Shown: one piece after another, positions 1 to 8,103 of the stretch
How positions within the stretch are numbered: the stretch's first letter is position 1
How the letters are laid out: every line of letters begins with the position of its first letter
From: Lonsdalea populi
Lineage (GTDB): Bacteria > Pseudomonadota > Gammaproteobacteria > Enterobacterales > Enterobacteriaceae
Length of the DNA stretch: 64,000 bases
NCBI RefSeq assembly: GCF_015999465.1
Contig: NZ_CP065534.1
Span: forward strand, 3,720,001 to 3,784,000
Reading direction: 5' to 3'
The notes under the pieces: generated by a model
What the model was told of the DNA's origin: nothing
Seen by the model: only the letters and a program-made list of their open reading frames with translations
Database searches by the model: none
Program-made: the position numbers and the translations under genes

Positions 1-252
1 ACAAAACTAAGAATTAAATTATTTAAAATGGAAGTGCCGTTCAGTTCACAATTACATCACGCATTCAATTAATGGCTATTATTTTTAACAATAAGCCATG
101 CTAGATTGCCATATATTCAATGTCAGTATCCGAAATACCATACCCATTCACATTACGCATGTGAGCAAAAATAAAATAAATACTTATTATTCAACATCTT
201 ACGTTTATCCATTGACTTCTGTATGCCCTACCACCACAACAAGGTGAATATA

Positions 253-1596
253 ATGAAAAAAATTGATGCTGATATCCTCCGTGAGGATACCCTCGTGAAC
301 ACACCGCCTCCTGGTTTTATCAGTAGTTTGAATAAAACCACGATTGGTGCCGTCCCTTTAGTTCTCTTTATCGTCATTTCCGCCATTGTTTTTGTCGCCG
401 CCTATACCGGTGTTTTGCCCAAAAATATGATCGGCGGTTTCGCCGTTATCATGTCGATGGGTTTTTTACTCGCGCACATCGGCCGCAATATTCCGGTGTT
501 GAAAGAAATAGGTGGACCGGCAATTCTGTGCCTGATCGTGCCGTCGATATTGGTCTATTACCAATTCTTCAATGACACCACGATGGATACCGTGACCCTG
601 CTGATGAAAGAGGCCAACTTCCTTTATTTCGTCATCGCCAGTCTGGTGGTGGGCAGCATTCTCGGCATGAACCGCATCATTCTGATTCAAGGCATGGTGC
701 GTATGTTCGTTCCGCTGGTTATCGGTACGGTCACTGCCGTGTCGACCGGCCTGCTGGTCGGGAAATTGTGCGGTTATACCTTCTACCACACCTTCTTCTT
801 CATCATCGTTCCCATCATTGGCGGCGGTATCGGTGAAGGCATCCTGCCGCTCTCCCTGGCCTACTCCGCCATTCTGGGTCAGTCTCCCGACGTCTACGTG
901 GCCCAGTTGGCCCCCGCTGCCGTCGTTGGCAACATTTTCGCTATCATCTGCGCAGGCATGCTGGCGCGACTGGGCATAGCGCGCAAAGATCTCAGCGGTC
1001 AAGGCCGGCTGATCCGCAGCGATAAAGACAATGAGATCTTCAACGTGACGGAAACGCCCAAACCGGTAGACTTTTCGCTGATGGGCGGCGGCCTGCTGCT
1101 TATCTGCGCCTTCTTCATCGTTGGCGGTCTGGCGGAGAAAATCGTACACATCCCCGGTCCGGTTCTGATGATCCTGATCGCCGTTATCTGTAAATACGCT
1201 CGTGTCATTCCTTCCAGCATGGAAACCGGAGCCAGCAGCTTTTACAAATTTGTCTCCAGCGCTCTGGTATGGCCTCTGATGATTGGGCTCGGCATGCTGT
1301 ATGTTCCGCTGGAGAGCGTTGTCGCCGTCTTCTCCGTCGGTTACGTGCTGGTATGTGGTTCTGTGGTTATCTCCATGGCGCTGGTCAGCTTCTTTGTCGC
1401 ACCGTATCTCAATATGTACCCGATTGAGTCCTCCATCGTCACAACCTGTCACAGCGGCCTTGGCGGCACCGGCGACGTCGCCATCCTTTCCGCCTCCAAC
1501 CGTATGTCGCTGATGCCGTTCGCGCAAATCGCAACGCGTATTGGCGGTGCGTCTACCGTTATCGGAGCAACGCTGCTGCTGAGATTGTTTGTCTAG
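253..1596 (+). CDS. 2-hydroxycarboxylate transporter family (CitS/MaeN-like) Na+ symporter
   Basis: Inner-membrane secondary transporter of 447 residues, rich in hydrophobic segments. The 2HCT family carries citrate, malate or other hydroxy-dicarboxylates with Na+ or H+. Two glycine-rich loops typical of the family are visible: GGGIGEGILPLS in the middle and GLGGTGDVAILSAS near the C terminus. The start at 253 is preferred over an in-frame ATG at 223 because AAGGTG lies six bases upstream of it. It converges on the DcuSR-type two-component genes on the other strand, so it is a likely regulatory target. No oxaloacetate decarboxylase or citrate lyase genes accompany it, so the substrate (citrate or malate) cannot be fixed from the sequence. 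Confidence 0.88.
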   Translation: MKKIDADILREDTLVNTPPPGFISSLNKTTIGAVPLVLFIVISAIVFVAAYTGVLPKNMIGGFAVIMSMGFLLAHIGRNIPVLKEIGGPAILCLIVPSILVYYQFFNDTTMDTVTLLMKEANFLYFVIASLVVGSILGMNRIILIQGMVRMFVPLVIGTVTAVSTGLLVGKLCGYTFYHTFFFIIVPIIGGGIGEGILPLSLAYSAILGQSPDVYVAQLAPAAVVGNIFAIICAGMLARLGIARKDLSGQGRLIRSDKDNEIFNVTETPKPVDFSLMGGGLLLICAFFIVGGLAEKIVHIPGPVLMILIAVICKYARVIPSSMETGASSFYKFVSSALVWPLMIGLGMLYVPLESVVAVFSVGYVLVCGSVVISMALVSFFVAPYLNMYPIESSIVTTCHSGLGGTGDVAILSASNRMSLMPFAQIATRIGGASTVIGATLLLRLFV

Positions 1597-1612
1597 CCGA
1601 AATCGAGTCAAA

Positions 1613-1645
1613 GAAAACCACCTTCTCTGAGAGGTGGTTTTTTTT
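1613..1645 (+). terminator. Rho-independent terminator after the 2HCT transporter gene
   Basis: An inverted repeat with arms AAACCACC and GGTGGTTT encloses a short loop and is followed by a run of eight T on the plus strand, 17 bases after the transporter stop codon. Confidence 0.85.
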
Positions 1646-1705
1646 CGCCAGCTTACCAGCGGCCGTAAAAAGCTATTTATCGAGGAGATGGGTGACAAAG
1701 GCCGA

Positions 1706-1744
1706 TAAAAAATCCGCCAACCCAATGGAGGTGGCGGATTTTCA
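1706..1744 (-). terminator. Terminator for the dcuSR-type operon
   Basis: Arms AAAATCCGCCA and TGGCGGATTTT form a strong stem. Read on the minus strand the stem is followed by T residues, about 85 bases past the response regulator stop codon. Together with the plus-strand terminator just to the left it separates the two convergent units. Confidence 0.8.
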
Positions 1745-1828
1745 TTTGGTAAGTTGAACCGTTATTCAGTTCAGACTGAACGACTCCATGATTCGTCCAG
1801 AGGACGAGCTCGGCGGCCTTTATGGCAA

Positions 1829-2551
1829 TCATTCGCAGTATTGGCGCAATGCATCCTGCTTTTCAGGCAACAGACGATAGAGATACACCGGACGCCCCGT
1901 CGAACCGTACAGGATATTGGTGGCAAGAATGCCGGTGTCCGCCAGATAGATGAGGTACTTACGGCAGGAAACACGAGAGATGCCAATCGCATTGGCCAGC
2001 ATTTCGGTGGAAAACTCCGCCCCCTGATTCCCTTCAATCCACTCGCATACGGTACGCAGCGTCAGGCTAGTCAGCCCTTTAGGCAGCTTCTTACGCTCGG
2101 CGATAGGATTCCCGCTAGTGCGTCGAATCAAGTTATCGATGTCCGTTTGCGCCACGAATTCACGGTGTTTAAGCAGGTTTGCTTCTTCGCGGTAAGCGGT
2201 TAACGCCTGCTCGAAACGAGCAAACTGGAAAGGTTTGATCAGATAGTCCACCACACCGTAGTGCAGCGCTTTTTTGATGGTGTACACGTCGCTGGCCGAC
2301 GAGATAATGATCACGTCAGTGTGTTCGCTGAATTCGCGGATAGCCGGCAACAAGTCCAGCCCGTTATCCTGCTGCATGTAAATATCCAGCAACACCAGAT
2401 CGATTTCACAATCTGGCTGCATCAGCAGATTTCTGGCCTGCTGCAACGTGGAGACGGTAGCGTAACAGTTGAATCCGGAAACCTGATTCAGGTAACACTT
2501 ATTCAACTCAGCCACCATGGCATCGTCGTCAACGATCAGTACATTAATCAT
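1829..2551 (-). CDS. dcuR: DcuR-type response regulator of C4-dicarboxylate/citrate sensing
   Basis: Cytoplasmic DNA-binding response regulator of 240 residues, the length of E. coli DcuR. The N-terminal receiver domain has the acidic pair at residues 8-10 (DDD) and the phospho-acceptor Asp56 in LVLLDIYMQ. The C-terminal half carries the CitB/DcuR-type helix-turn-helix (around ISRVSCRKYLIYL) and ends in the family-typical LRQYCE. The start at 2551 (MINVLIVDDD) matches DcuR; two more residues are possible from 2557. It overlaps the end of the kinase gene by 8 bases, so the two are translationally coupled. Known DcuR activates fumarate and succinate metabolism genes. Its targets here are inferred to include the flanking transporters. 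Confidence 0.88.
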   Translation of the reverse strand: MINVLIVDDDAMVAELNKCYLNQVSGFNCYATVSTLQQARNLLMQPDCEIDLVLLDIYMQQDNGLDLLPAIREFSEHTDVIIISSASDVYTIKKALHYGVVDYLIKPFQFARFEQALTAYREEANLLKHREFVAQTDIDNLIRRTSGNPIAERKKLPKGLTSLTLRTVCEWIEGNQGAEFSTEMLANAIGISRVSCRKYLIYLADTGILATNILYGSTGRPVYLYRLLPEKQDALRQYCE

Positions 2552-4157
2552 GGTCAATCTGCCTTGCTTTATAAGGAATGTTCACGAAAAACTGGGTATA
2601 CACCTCGGGTTCAGAATCGAGATCGATGGTGCCGCCAATTTTTTCCAGACTTTGTTTAATCAAATACAAGCCAATGCCGCGTCCACTGCCTTTGGTCGAG
2701 AATCCTTCCTGGTAAATCTTTTGCTGTATATCCAGCGGTATACCGGGGCCATCGTCGCTGACCATACAGTGCAGATGCCCTTTTTTATGATGGAACGTCA
2801 CGCGAATCTCGCGGTTTTCCAGGCCCGTCATCGCGTCTAGCGCATTTTCGATCAGGTTCCCCAGAACGGTAATCAGTTCGTTCGTCGCTTCCACATCATC
2901 GGTATCCGGCAGCAGGCTGTCTTCGCTAATCGACAGATTGATACCTAAATCCCGCGCCCGGTTGATCTTACCGAGCAAAAATCCGGCGATCACGGGAGAC
3001 TTTATCTTACGGATAATGGCGCCTATTTCCGCCTGATAATGATTCGCCGTTTTGAGAATGTACTCTTCCAACTGCGGGTAGTATTTCAAATGCAGCATAC
3101 CCAGAATGACGTGCAGTTTATTCATGAATTCATGAGACTGCGCGCGCAATGCGTCAGCGTAATACGACATCCCGGTCAAACGCTGCACCAGTTGGCTGAT
3201 CTCGGTCTTATCCCGCAGCGTGGCGATAGCCCCTATCGTTTCTCCATTCACCACGACCGGCACCGTATTGGTCAGCAGTTGGTTGCCGTTAAAATTGATC
3301 TCTTCGTCTCGCTGTGGCTTTCCAGATTTTACGGCCTTTTCCAGACTCATCAGAGCCGGCCAGCGGCTGATCGTACTGCCGATAGTGAGCTCATTGCTGG
3401 CAGAGTGCTGGCTGAACAAGCGCTGGGCTTCATCGTTAACTATCGTCACGCGTAAATCAGTATCGACCGCAATAACCCCTTCCTTAATCTGCTTAAGCAT
3501 AGCGTTACGCTGCTCAAACAAATTCGAAATCTCGAAGGGTTCGAAGCCAAGCATGATTCGTTTCAGGGCTTTCACCAGAAAATAGGTGCCTAATAATCCT
3601 ACCAGCGCGCCAAAGAGGATCGTCCACGGAATAATCCAGCGGTTTTCATTGATTAGCGACTGCACGCTGGTTAACGAAATCCCTACGGCGACAACGCCCA
3701 GCTGTTTGCCGCTCTGGTCGAATACCGGGACAAATACCCGCAGGGCGGGTTCCAACACCCCACGATTCACCGCTGAATTCTCAAGACCCATCAGCGCCGG
3801 ATAGAGATCATTGCCGATGAAGTGGCGGCCAATCTGATCGGACTCGGGATGCGAATGGCGAATTCCTTTCATGTCGGTCACGATGACGAACAGCAAGTGG
3901 TTACGCCATTTCACTTCTTCCGAAAAGCGCTGTACTTCTTCCGGGTTGCCGACATTGCTCAACTCGTGGATTACCACCGGGGCATAAGCGACGGTGCGAG
4001 CGATGGCAAATGCCTTTTCTCTGAGGTGGGTTTCCGTCAGCTCACTGATGCGGAAAAACAGCAGGGCATACACTACCAGCAGTACGGAACCAATCACCGC
4101 CGATACCATAAGGATGACTGATGTACTCAGCTTCAGCGGAGTCTTCTTCTTACCCAT
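2544..4157 (-). CDS. dcuS: DcuS-type sensor histidine kinase for C4-dicarboxylates
   Basis: Membrane sensor kinase of 537 residues. TM1 is at about 13-34 and TM2 at about 177-196, with a periplasmic PAS-like domain between them, then a cytoplasmic PAS and a kinase core. The residues that bind fumarate or citrate in E. coli DcuS have counterparts: Arg100 and His103 in IRHSHPE, Phe113, and Arg140 and Phe142 in ALRVF. The phosphorylated histidine is His342 in QSHEFMNKLH. The ATPase has the N box NLIENALDAM, DGPG and GSGRGIGL. The start at 4157 has GGAGCGA upstream; an alternative ATG at 4187 has no ribosome site. Divergence is highest in the periplasmic part, so ligand preference may differ from E. 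coli. Confidence 0.9.
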   Translation of the reverse strand: MGKKKTPLKLSTSVILMVSAVIGSVLLVVYALLFFRISELTETHLREKAFAIARTVAYAPVVIHELSNVGNPEEVQRFSEEVKWRNHLLFVIVTDMKGIRHSHPESDQIGRHFIGNDLYPALMGLENSAVNRGVLEPALRVFVPVFDQSGKQLGVVAVGISLTSVQSLINENRWIIPWTILFGALVGLLGTYFLVKALKRIMLGFEPFEISNLFEQRNAMLKQIKEGVIAVDTDLRVTIVNDEAQRLFSQHSASNELTIGSTISRWPALMSLEKAVKSGKPQRDEEINFNGNQLLTNTVPVVVNGETIGAIATLRDKTEISQLVQRLTGMSYYADALRAQSHEFMNKLHVILGMLHLKYYPQLEEYILKTANHYQAEIGAIIRKIKSPVIAGFLLGKINRARDLGINLSISEDSLLPDTDDVEATNELITVLGNLIENALDAMTGLENREIRVTFHHKKGHLHCMVSDDGPGIPLDIQQKIYQEGFSTKGSGRGIGLYLIKQSLEKIGGTIDLDSEPEVYTQFFVNIPYKARQIDHD

Positions 4158-4228
4158 GGCTCGCTCCGAAAGAATGTCGTAACCCATTATCTTATACCGT
4201 TTAAGCTGATTTCGCGCAGTTCATATAA

Positions 4229-4258
4229 CACGCCGCCGCTATAAAGCGGCGGCGGCGG
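4229..4258 (-). terminator. GC-rich hairpin between DASS transporter and dcuS
   Basis: A very GC-rich inverted repeat (arms GCCGCCGCT and AGCGGCGGC) sits between the stop codon of the transporter gene and the start of dcuS on the minus strand. The T-run after it is poor (TGTTAT). It may be a partial terminator or attenuator that sets lower expression of the sensor genes relative to the transporter. Confidence 0.5.
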
Positions 4259-4288
4259 TTTATTTCACTTGTGGGTGCTTGCTGCTTG

Positions 4289-5701
4289 TTACCACAGGCC
4301 CAGAACTTTCCACCAGAAGCTACCGACAATCAGCCAGATGGGGATGACGACCAACCCGGTCAGGAAACCGATTTTCCACCAGGTAGACAGCGACATGTAG
4401 CCGCAGCCGAACAAGATGGGCGCCGGACCGCCGGAGTAGTGCGTGGTGGACATGAACAGGTTACTGAAGGCGGCAAAGACCAGAACCGTCAACATAGGAG
4501 GGGCACCTGCGGCAATAGCAATGGAGACGAAAATCGCATACATGGCGCTGATATGCGCCACTGCGCTCGCCATCAGGTAATGGCTGTAGTAGTAGACCAG
4601 CAGCAGCAGACCCAGCATGGGCAGCCAGTGCATACCTTTGACGGAATCCCCCGCCATGTTGCCCAGCCAGCCGATCAGGCCCAATTTATTTAACTGCGTT
4701 GCCAGCATGATCAGTACCGCGAACCACACCACGGTGTGCCAGGCTTCTTTCTCACTTACCACGTCGTCCCACGTTAAAGCGCGAGTCAACAGCAGCACGC
4801 TCAAACCAGCCAGCGCAGTCAGCGTTGCGTCGATATGTAGCGTAGAACCCAGAACCCAGAAGGTGACGAGTCCCAGGAACACCCCCAGCACCACCCACTC
4901 ATCGCGGCTCATTGACCCCATTTCACGCAGTTTTTCAACTGCCATGGCGCGTATTTCGCCCGTTTTTTTCAGCTCAGGGGGATAGAAGCGGTACATCACC
5001 AGCGGGATTACAATCAGGGAAACAAGCCCCGGCAGCAATGTCGCCATCGCCCACTGTGTCCAGCTAATGTGCACGCCGAATTGCCCAGCCAGCTTACTGA
5101 TCATCGGGTTACCGGCCATGGATGTCATAAACATCGCGGATGTTACAGCGTTACACTGGAAGATAGTTTGCACCAGGAACGCGCCGATACGTTTTTGCGT
5201 TCCCTGAGCCGGCGTCGAACCGTAGGCTTCAGCGATAGAACGAAATAGCGGGGTGATGATACCGCCGCAGCGCGCTGAGGTAGACGGCATCGCCGGAGCA
5301 AACAGCAGATCGGTAAAGACCAGGCCGTAGGCCAGACCCAAACTACTGTTGCCGAGCTTGCTGATAAACAGTAGACCGATACGGCGGCCAAAGCCGGTTT
5401 TGATAAAACCGCGCGAGATGAAGAAGGCGCAGGCGATCATCCAGATGGTAGGGTCGCTGAAACCAGCCAGCACATCTTTTACGCTCAGCAGCCCCATGGC
5501 GGCAACCGCCGTGATGCTGAATATGGCTATCGCTCCCAGCGGGTAGGGAGAAAGAATCAAACCCACGACGGTCGCAATGAAGATGGCCATTAAATGCCAG
5601 GCTGAAGGGCTAACGCCCTCGGGGACGGGGAAAAACCATAATCCGACGGCAATGCCGAGGATGACCAGAAGTTTAACTAACCTGCTATTATTCGCAGACA
5701 T
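4289..5701 (-). CDS. DASS-family anion:Na+ symporter or dicarboxylate antiporter (CitT/TtdT-like)
   Basis: Inner-membrane carrier of 470 residues with about a dozen hydrophobic segments. It resembles the CitT/TtdT/SoDiT group of the divalent anion:sodium symporter family, which exchanges citrate, tartrate, succinate or related acids. Matching features are the opening FFPVPEGVSPSAWH, GFSDPTIWMI, the re-entrant loop APAMPSTSARCGG, and the second half YYYSHYLMASAVAHISAM followed by YSGGPAPILFGCGYMS. The start at 5701 (MSANN) is chosen by analogy with CitT; 5716 is also possible. It lies upstream of dcuS on the same strand, 131 bases away, and may be co-transcribed with dcuSR. Its exact substrate is not readable from sequence. 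Confidence 0.85.
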   Translation of the reverse strand: MSANNSRLVKLLVILGIAVGLWFFPVPEGVSPSAWHLMAIFIATVVGLILSPYPLGAIAIFSITAVAAMGLLSVKDVLAGFSDPTIWMIACAFFISRGFIKTGFGRRIGLLFISKLGNSSLGLAYGLVFTDLLFAPAMPSTSARCGGIITPLFRSIAEAYGSTPAQGTQKRIGAFLVQTIFQCNAVTSAMFMTSMAGNPMISKLAGQFGVHISWTQWAMATLLPGLVSLIVIPLVMYRFYPPELKKTGEIRAMAVEKLREMGSMSRDEWVVLGVFLGLVTFWVLGSTLHIDATLTALAGLSVLLLTRALTWDDVVSEKEAWHTVVWFAVLIMLATQLNKLGLIGWLGNMAGDSVKGMHWLPMLGLLLLVYYYSHYLMASAVAHISAMYAIFVSIAIAAGAPPMLTVLVFAAFSNLFMSTTHYSGGPAPILFGCGYMSLSTWWKIGFLTGLVVIPIWLIVGSFWWKVLGLW

Positions 5702-6283
5702 ACACACACCACTCATATTAAAACGAAATCAGACGTTTTACCGGGTGTACCCTGTCATGAGTGGGGGATCGTTATTCTCTTTTATTTCCCCATTAATAAA
5801 TACAACGGGTACAACGACAGTAAAAAAAGCAAGAAAATAATAGCGTTTCAGCGATCCGCTTGCCCATAAATTCGATGAATGTTCAACGGTCCAGATAGTA
5901 TTATAAATGGCGCCACCGAACCCCTTACTTTAATTACTAAATGGGTTTAATAATTTAATTATGATTTAATAATTGGTGTATCAACAAATAAAAACAACAA
6001 GATCACGACCAGCAAAAACCTCATAACAATAGAACATAAAATTAACGTAGTGACTGATATTTATCTATCTATCAATTAAAAAACTCACACTCTGTAATAT
6101 TAACGAATCTGTTAATTTAATCGCTTTCATTTGATACTCAGAAATAATATCCAATGACGAGGAGTTTGGCAGAGCCAATATCAATTACTGCACATATAAA
6201 ATCAGACGTATTTAAAAAAAGTATGTTCCCAATCATCGCCACCGAATTTTCCTCTCACCCGCAATCCAGCAAACCGGCAAGCA
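5702..6283. other. AT-rich intergenic region upstream of the DASS transporter
   Basis: No convincing gene. The stretch is strongly AT-rich (for example around 5930-6110), unlike its neighbours, and has only short unsupported reading frames. It probably holds the promoter and DcuR, CRP or other activator sites for the transporter-dcuSR unit, but I could not assign individual sites. Confidence 0.6.
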
Positions 6284-6318
6284 AAAAAAACCGCCCACTG
6301 CGGCAAGCAATAGGCGGT
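6284..6318 (-). terminator. Terminator of ibpAB
   Basis: Read on the minus strand, a stem with ACCGCC and GGCGGT arms is followed by a run of eight T, about 20 bases past the ibpB stop codon. Confidence 0.85.
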
Positions 6319-6341
6319 CGTTACGATGCCAGACGCGGTTG

Positions 6342-6797
6342 TTAAGCGTCAATCACCTCTACAGAGGGTTTATTCAGCTGCTTAGTACGCGACGTGCCGA
6401 TAGCGATACGCTGCGGCTGCAACTCTTTGGGGACTTCGCGGACAAGGTCGATGTGCAACAATCCGAGTTCAAACTGCGCTTCCGCCACGCGGATGTGTTC
6501 AGCGAGCGTGAAGCTGAGGGTGAAAGGTTTGAATACTAACCCCTGATGGACGTACTTCACAGGCTTGTCCGCCGGGACGGGCGAACCTTTGATCGTCAGG
6601 CGCGGCCCTTCAATTTCAATCGCCAGATCCTGCTGCCGGAACCCAGCCAGAGCCAACGTGATGCGATAGCGATCGTCGTCCTGTTTTTCGATGTTGTAAG
6701 GGGGAAACTCCGCCGTCTCCTGACTGCCCATCGAGCTAGCCAACTTATCGAAGCCAATCCACTGACGCAGCAGCGGGGATAAATCATAGTTACGCAT
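6342..6797 (-). CDS. ibpB: Small heat-shock protein IbpB
   Basis: Cytoplasmic holdase of 151 residues. It binds aggregating proteins together with IbpA and hands them to DnaK and ClpB. The alpha-crystallin domain is clear: the N-terminal [16 protein letters not shown] block and [22 protein letters not shown] are hallmarks of IbpB. The C-terminal tail is longer than in E. coli IbpB (142 residues). The start at 6797 has AAGGAG eight bases upstream; an ATG at 6803 would sit too close to it. It lies 140 bases downstream of ibpA, as in E. coli, and should share the heat-shock promoter. The upstream RNA could also act as a thermometer. Confidence 0.95.
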   Translation of the reverse strand: MRNYDLSPLLRQWIGFDKLASSMGSQETAEFPPYNIEKQDDDRYRITLALAGFRQQDLAIEIEGPRLTIKGSPVPADKPVKYVHQGLVFKPFTLSFTLAEHIRVAEAQFELGLLHIDLVREVPKELQPQRIAIGTSRTKQLNKPSVEVIDA

Positions 6798-6850
6798 AGT
6801 CATGACTCCTTCTTTGAAGCGAGAAATTCATCCGGAGCGTCAAACATTCC
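6798..6850 (-). promoter_or_regulatory. ROSE-like RNA thermometer before ibpB
   Basis: On the minus strand the leader reads UCUCGCUUCAAAGAAGGAG just before the start. It contains the UCGCU motif of ROSE elements and a CUUC-AAA-GAAG hairpin that would mask the ribosome site. This resembles the second thermometer known in the E. coli ibpB leader. Melting behaviour is inferred. Confidence 0.5.
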
Positions 6851-6937
6851 GGGCGCGCCCCCACTCGGCAGGCGCCGCATATTAAGGCGAGACGTTGAAC
6901 CTTTCTCGCCGGTGCTCACATCGGTCAACTTGGTTTC

Positions 6938-7357
6938 TTACTTAATTTCGATACGACGCGGTTTCAACGTCTCAGGGATCACGCGCTCCAGATCGATATA
7001 CAACAGCCCGTTTTCCAGGTGTGCGCCTTTAATCTGAATGTGCTCGGCCAGCTGGAATTTACGCTCAAAATTACGTTCGGCGATGCCCTGATAGAGGTAA
7101 TTACGAGGCGTAGGTGCAGCCTCGTCGCCGTGGGCGCCTTTGACAATCAGCATGTTGTCATGCGCGGTGATATCCAGCTCGTCTTCAGCAAAACCGGCAA
7201 CGGCAATAGCGATCCGGTACTGATTCTCGTCGACAAGTTCGACATTATAGGGGGGATAACCGCCGTTACCCTGGCTTTGGCCAGCTTCCAGCAGGTTCAA
7301 CAAACGATCAAAACCGATAGCGGAACGGTATAGCGGAGAAAAATCGGGGTTACGCAT
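6938..7357 (-). CDS. ibpA: Small heat-shock protein IbpA
   Basis: Cytoplasmic small heat-shock protein of 139 residues, close to the 137 of E. coli IbpA. It starts with the signature [19 protein letters not shown], then the alpha-crystallin core ([22 protein letters not shown]), and ends in PRRIEIK, containing the conserved I-x-I type anchor. It works with IbpB to keep denatured proteins in small, refoldable aggregates. It is first in the ibpAB operon. A sigma32-type promoter lies about 115 bases upstream and a ROSE-type thermometer covers the ribosome site, so both transcription and translation should rise with heat. Confidence 0.97.
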   Translation of the reverse strand: MRNPDFSPLYRSAIGFDRLLNLLEAGQSQGNGGYPPYNVELVDENQYRIAIAVAGFAEDELDITAHDNMLIVKGAHGDEAAPTPRNYLYQGIAERNFERKFQLAEHIQIKGAHLENGLLYIDLERVIPETLKPRRIEIK

Positions 7358-7462
7358 TATAGCCTCCTAAGCTTCAGCGAGGTGCTAACGACGGCCTTCC
7401 ATCAGGACAGGCCCCTTGCCGGAAAGAAATACCCTGTCGGCATACTTCTCTCTGCGGCTCTA
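7358..7462 (-). promoter_or_regulatory. ROSE-type RNA thermometer in the ibpA leader
   Basis: The roughly 105-base leader on the minus strand ends in UCGCUGAAGCUUAGGAGG, followed by UAUA and the ATG. The U(U/C)GCU motif facing a GGAGG ribosome site is the hallmark of ROSE elements found before small heat-shock genes. Further GC-rich repeats upstream (around CCGGCAAGGGGCCUGUCC) can form the supporting hairpins. Confidence 0.7.
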
Positions 7463-7468
7463 TAACCG

Positions 7469-7496
7469 ATATGGCGGCCACACCCTTTTTTTCAAG
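7469..7496 (-). promoter_or_regulatory. Sigma32 (heat-shock) promoter of ibpAB
   Basis: On the minus strand CTTGAAA (7490-7496) is followed after 13 bases by CGCCATAT (7469-7476). This fits the RpoH consensus CTTGAAA then CCCCATNT closely in both sequence and spacing. Confidence 0.8.
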
Positions 7497-7705
7497 AGGG
7501 TCGAAAAAATTTTCGCCGGGAAGAGTGGAAATTAACCGAAAGGGATCTCACGTAGGACGGAGTTATCGCTTACACTGAACAAAGCACGTTTTGCCTAAAT
7601 CCGTACCATCACCGGTGCACATCAATAACAGCACAAACGCGACAACGATTTGTGGGTATGCGGGCTCAAGAGAGTTTGCGGAGCGGTTTCCCTGTGGATA
7701 ACGTT

Positions 7706-8065
7706 ATGACCATATTGAAAGGTGTCTTATCTGCTTTCGTTCTGGCCGTTGGCATCATCATCGCATTAAGCGGATGCTCCAGCGTGATGACCCGAACAGG
7801 AGGCGACCAAGGTTATTATTCGGGTACCCGAGCGGGCATCAACATGCTGAAAGACGACCACACCGGCTGGGCGATGATGCCCTTGGTCGCGATTGATATC
7901 CCTTTCTCTGCCGCGTTAGACACGCTGTTGCTGCCCTACGACTACTATCATTCCGGTAATAAACCCGAAAAATCCTTGCACGACAGGGTCAGCAACAGCG
8001 ATGCGAATGCGCCTTTCAGCTCGACTCCAGCGACGTCCGCCATAGCCAATCCATCGCAACGCTGA
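7706..8065 (+). CDS. yidQ: YceK/YidQ-family lipoprotein
   Basis: Predicted outer-membrane lipoprotein of about 119 residues. The start shown gives a signal peptide with an early Lys, a hydrophobic stretch and the lipobox LSGC followed by SS. The family core is present: MMPLVAIDIPFSAALDTLLLPYDYYH matches YidQ in parts, with the conserved D-x-PFS and LPYDYY motifs. The start is uncertain; upstream in-frame starts at 7652 or a GTG at 7694 exist. It lies divergently from ibpA and convergent with yidR, the arrangement seen in E. coli. Its function is unknown. Confidence 0.8.
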   Translation: MTILKGVLSAFVLAVGIIIALSGCSSVMTRTGGDQGYYSGTRAGINMLKDDHTGWAMMPLVAIDIPFSAALDTLLLPYDYYHSGNKPEKSLHDRVSNSDANAPFSSTPATSAIANPSQR

Positions 8066-8103
8066 GTCGCCATGCTCGCTGCAAGACTTCGGTCGATAGT
8101 CAT

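Noticed and set aside
466-1725. Long open frame (419 codons) on the minus strand opposite the 2HCT transporter
   Set aside because: It mirrors the codon pattern of the transporter gene, its translation is rich in Asp, Gln and His with no domain, and the plus-strand product is clearly recognised.
6154-6345. Plus-strand frame of 63 codons next to ibpB
   Set aside because: It runs through the ibpB terminator and has no ribosome site or similarity.
7693-7701. TGTGGATAA, a perfect DnaA box beside yidQ
   Set aside because: It lies at the start of a lipoprotein gene with no replication link, no cluster of further boxes and no AT-rich unwinding region, so it is probably chance.
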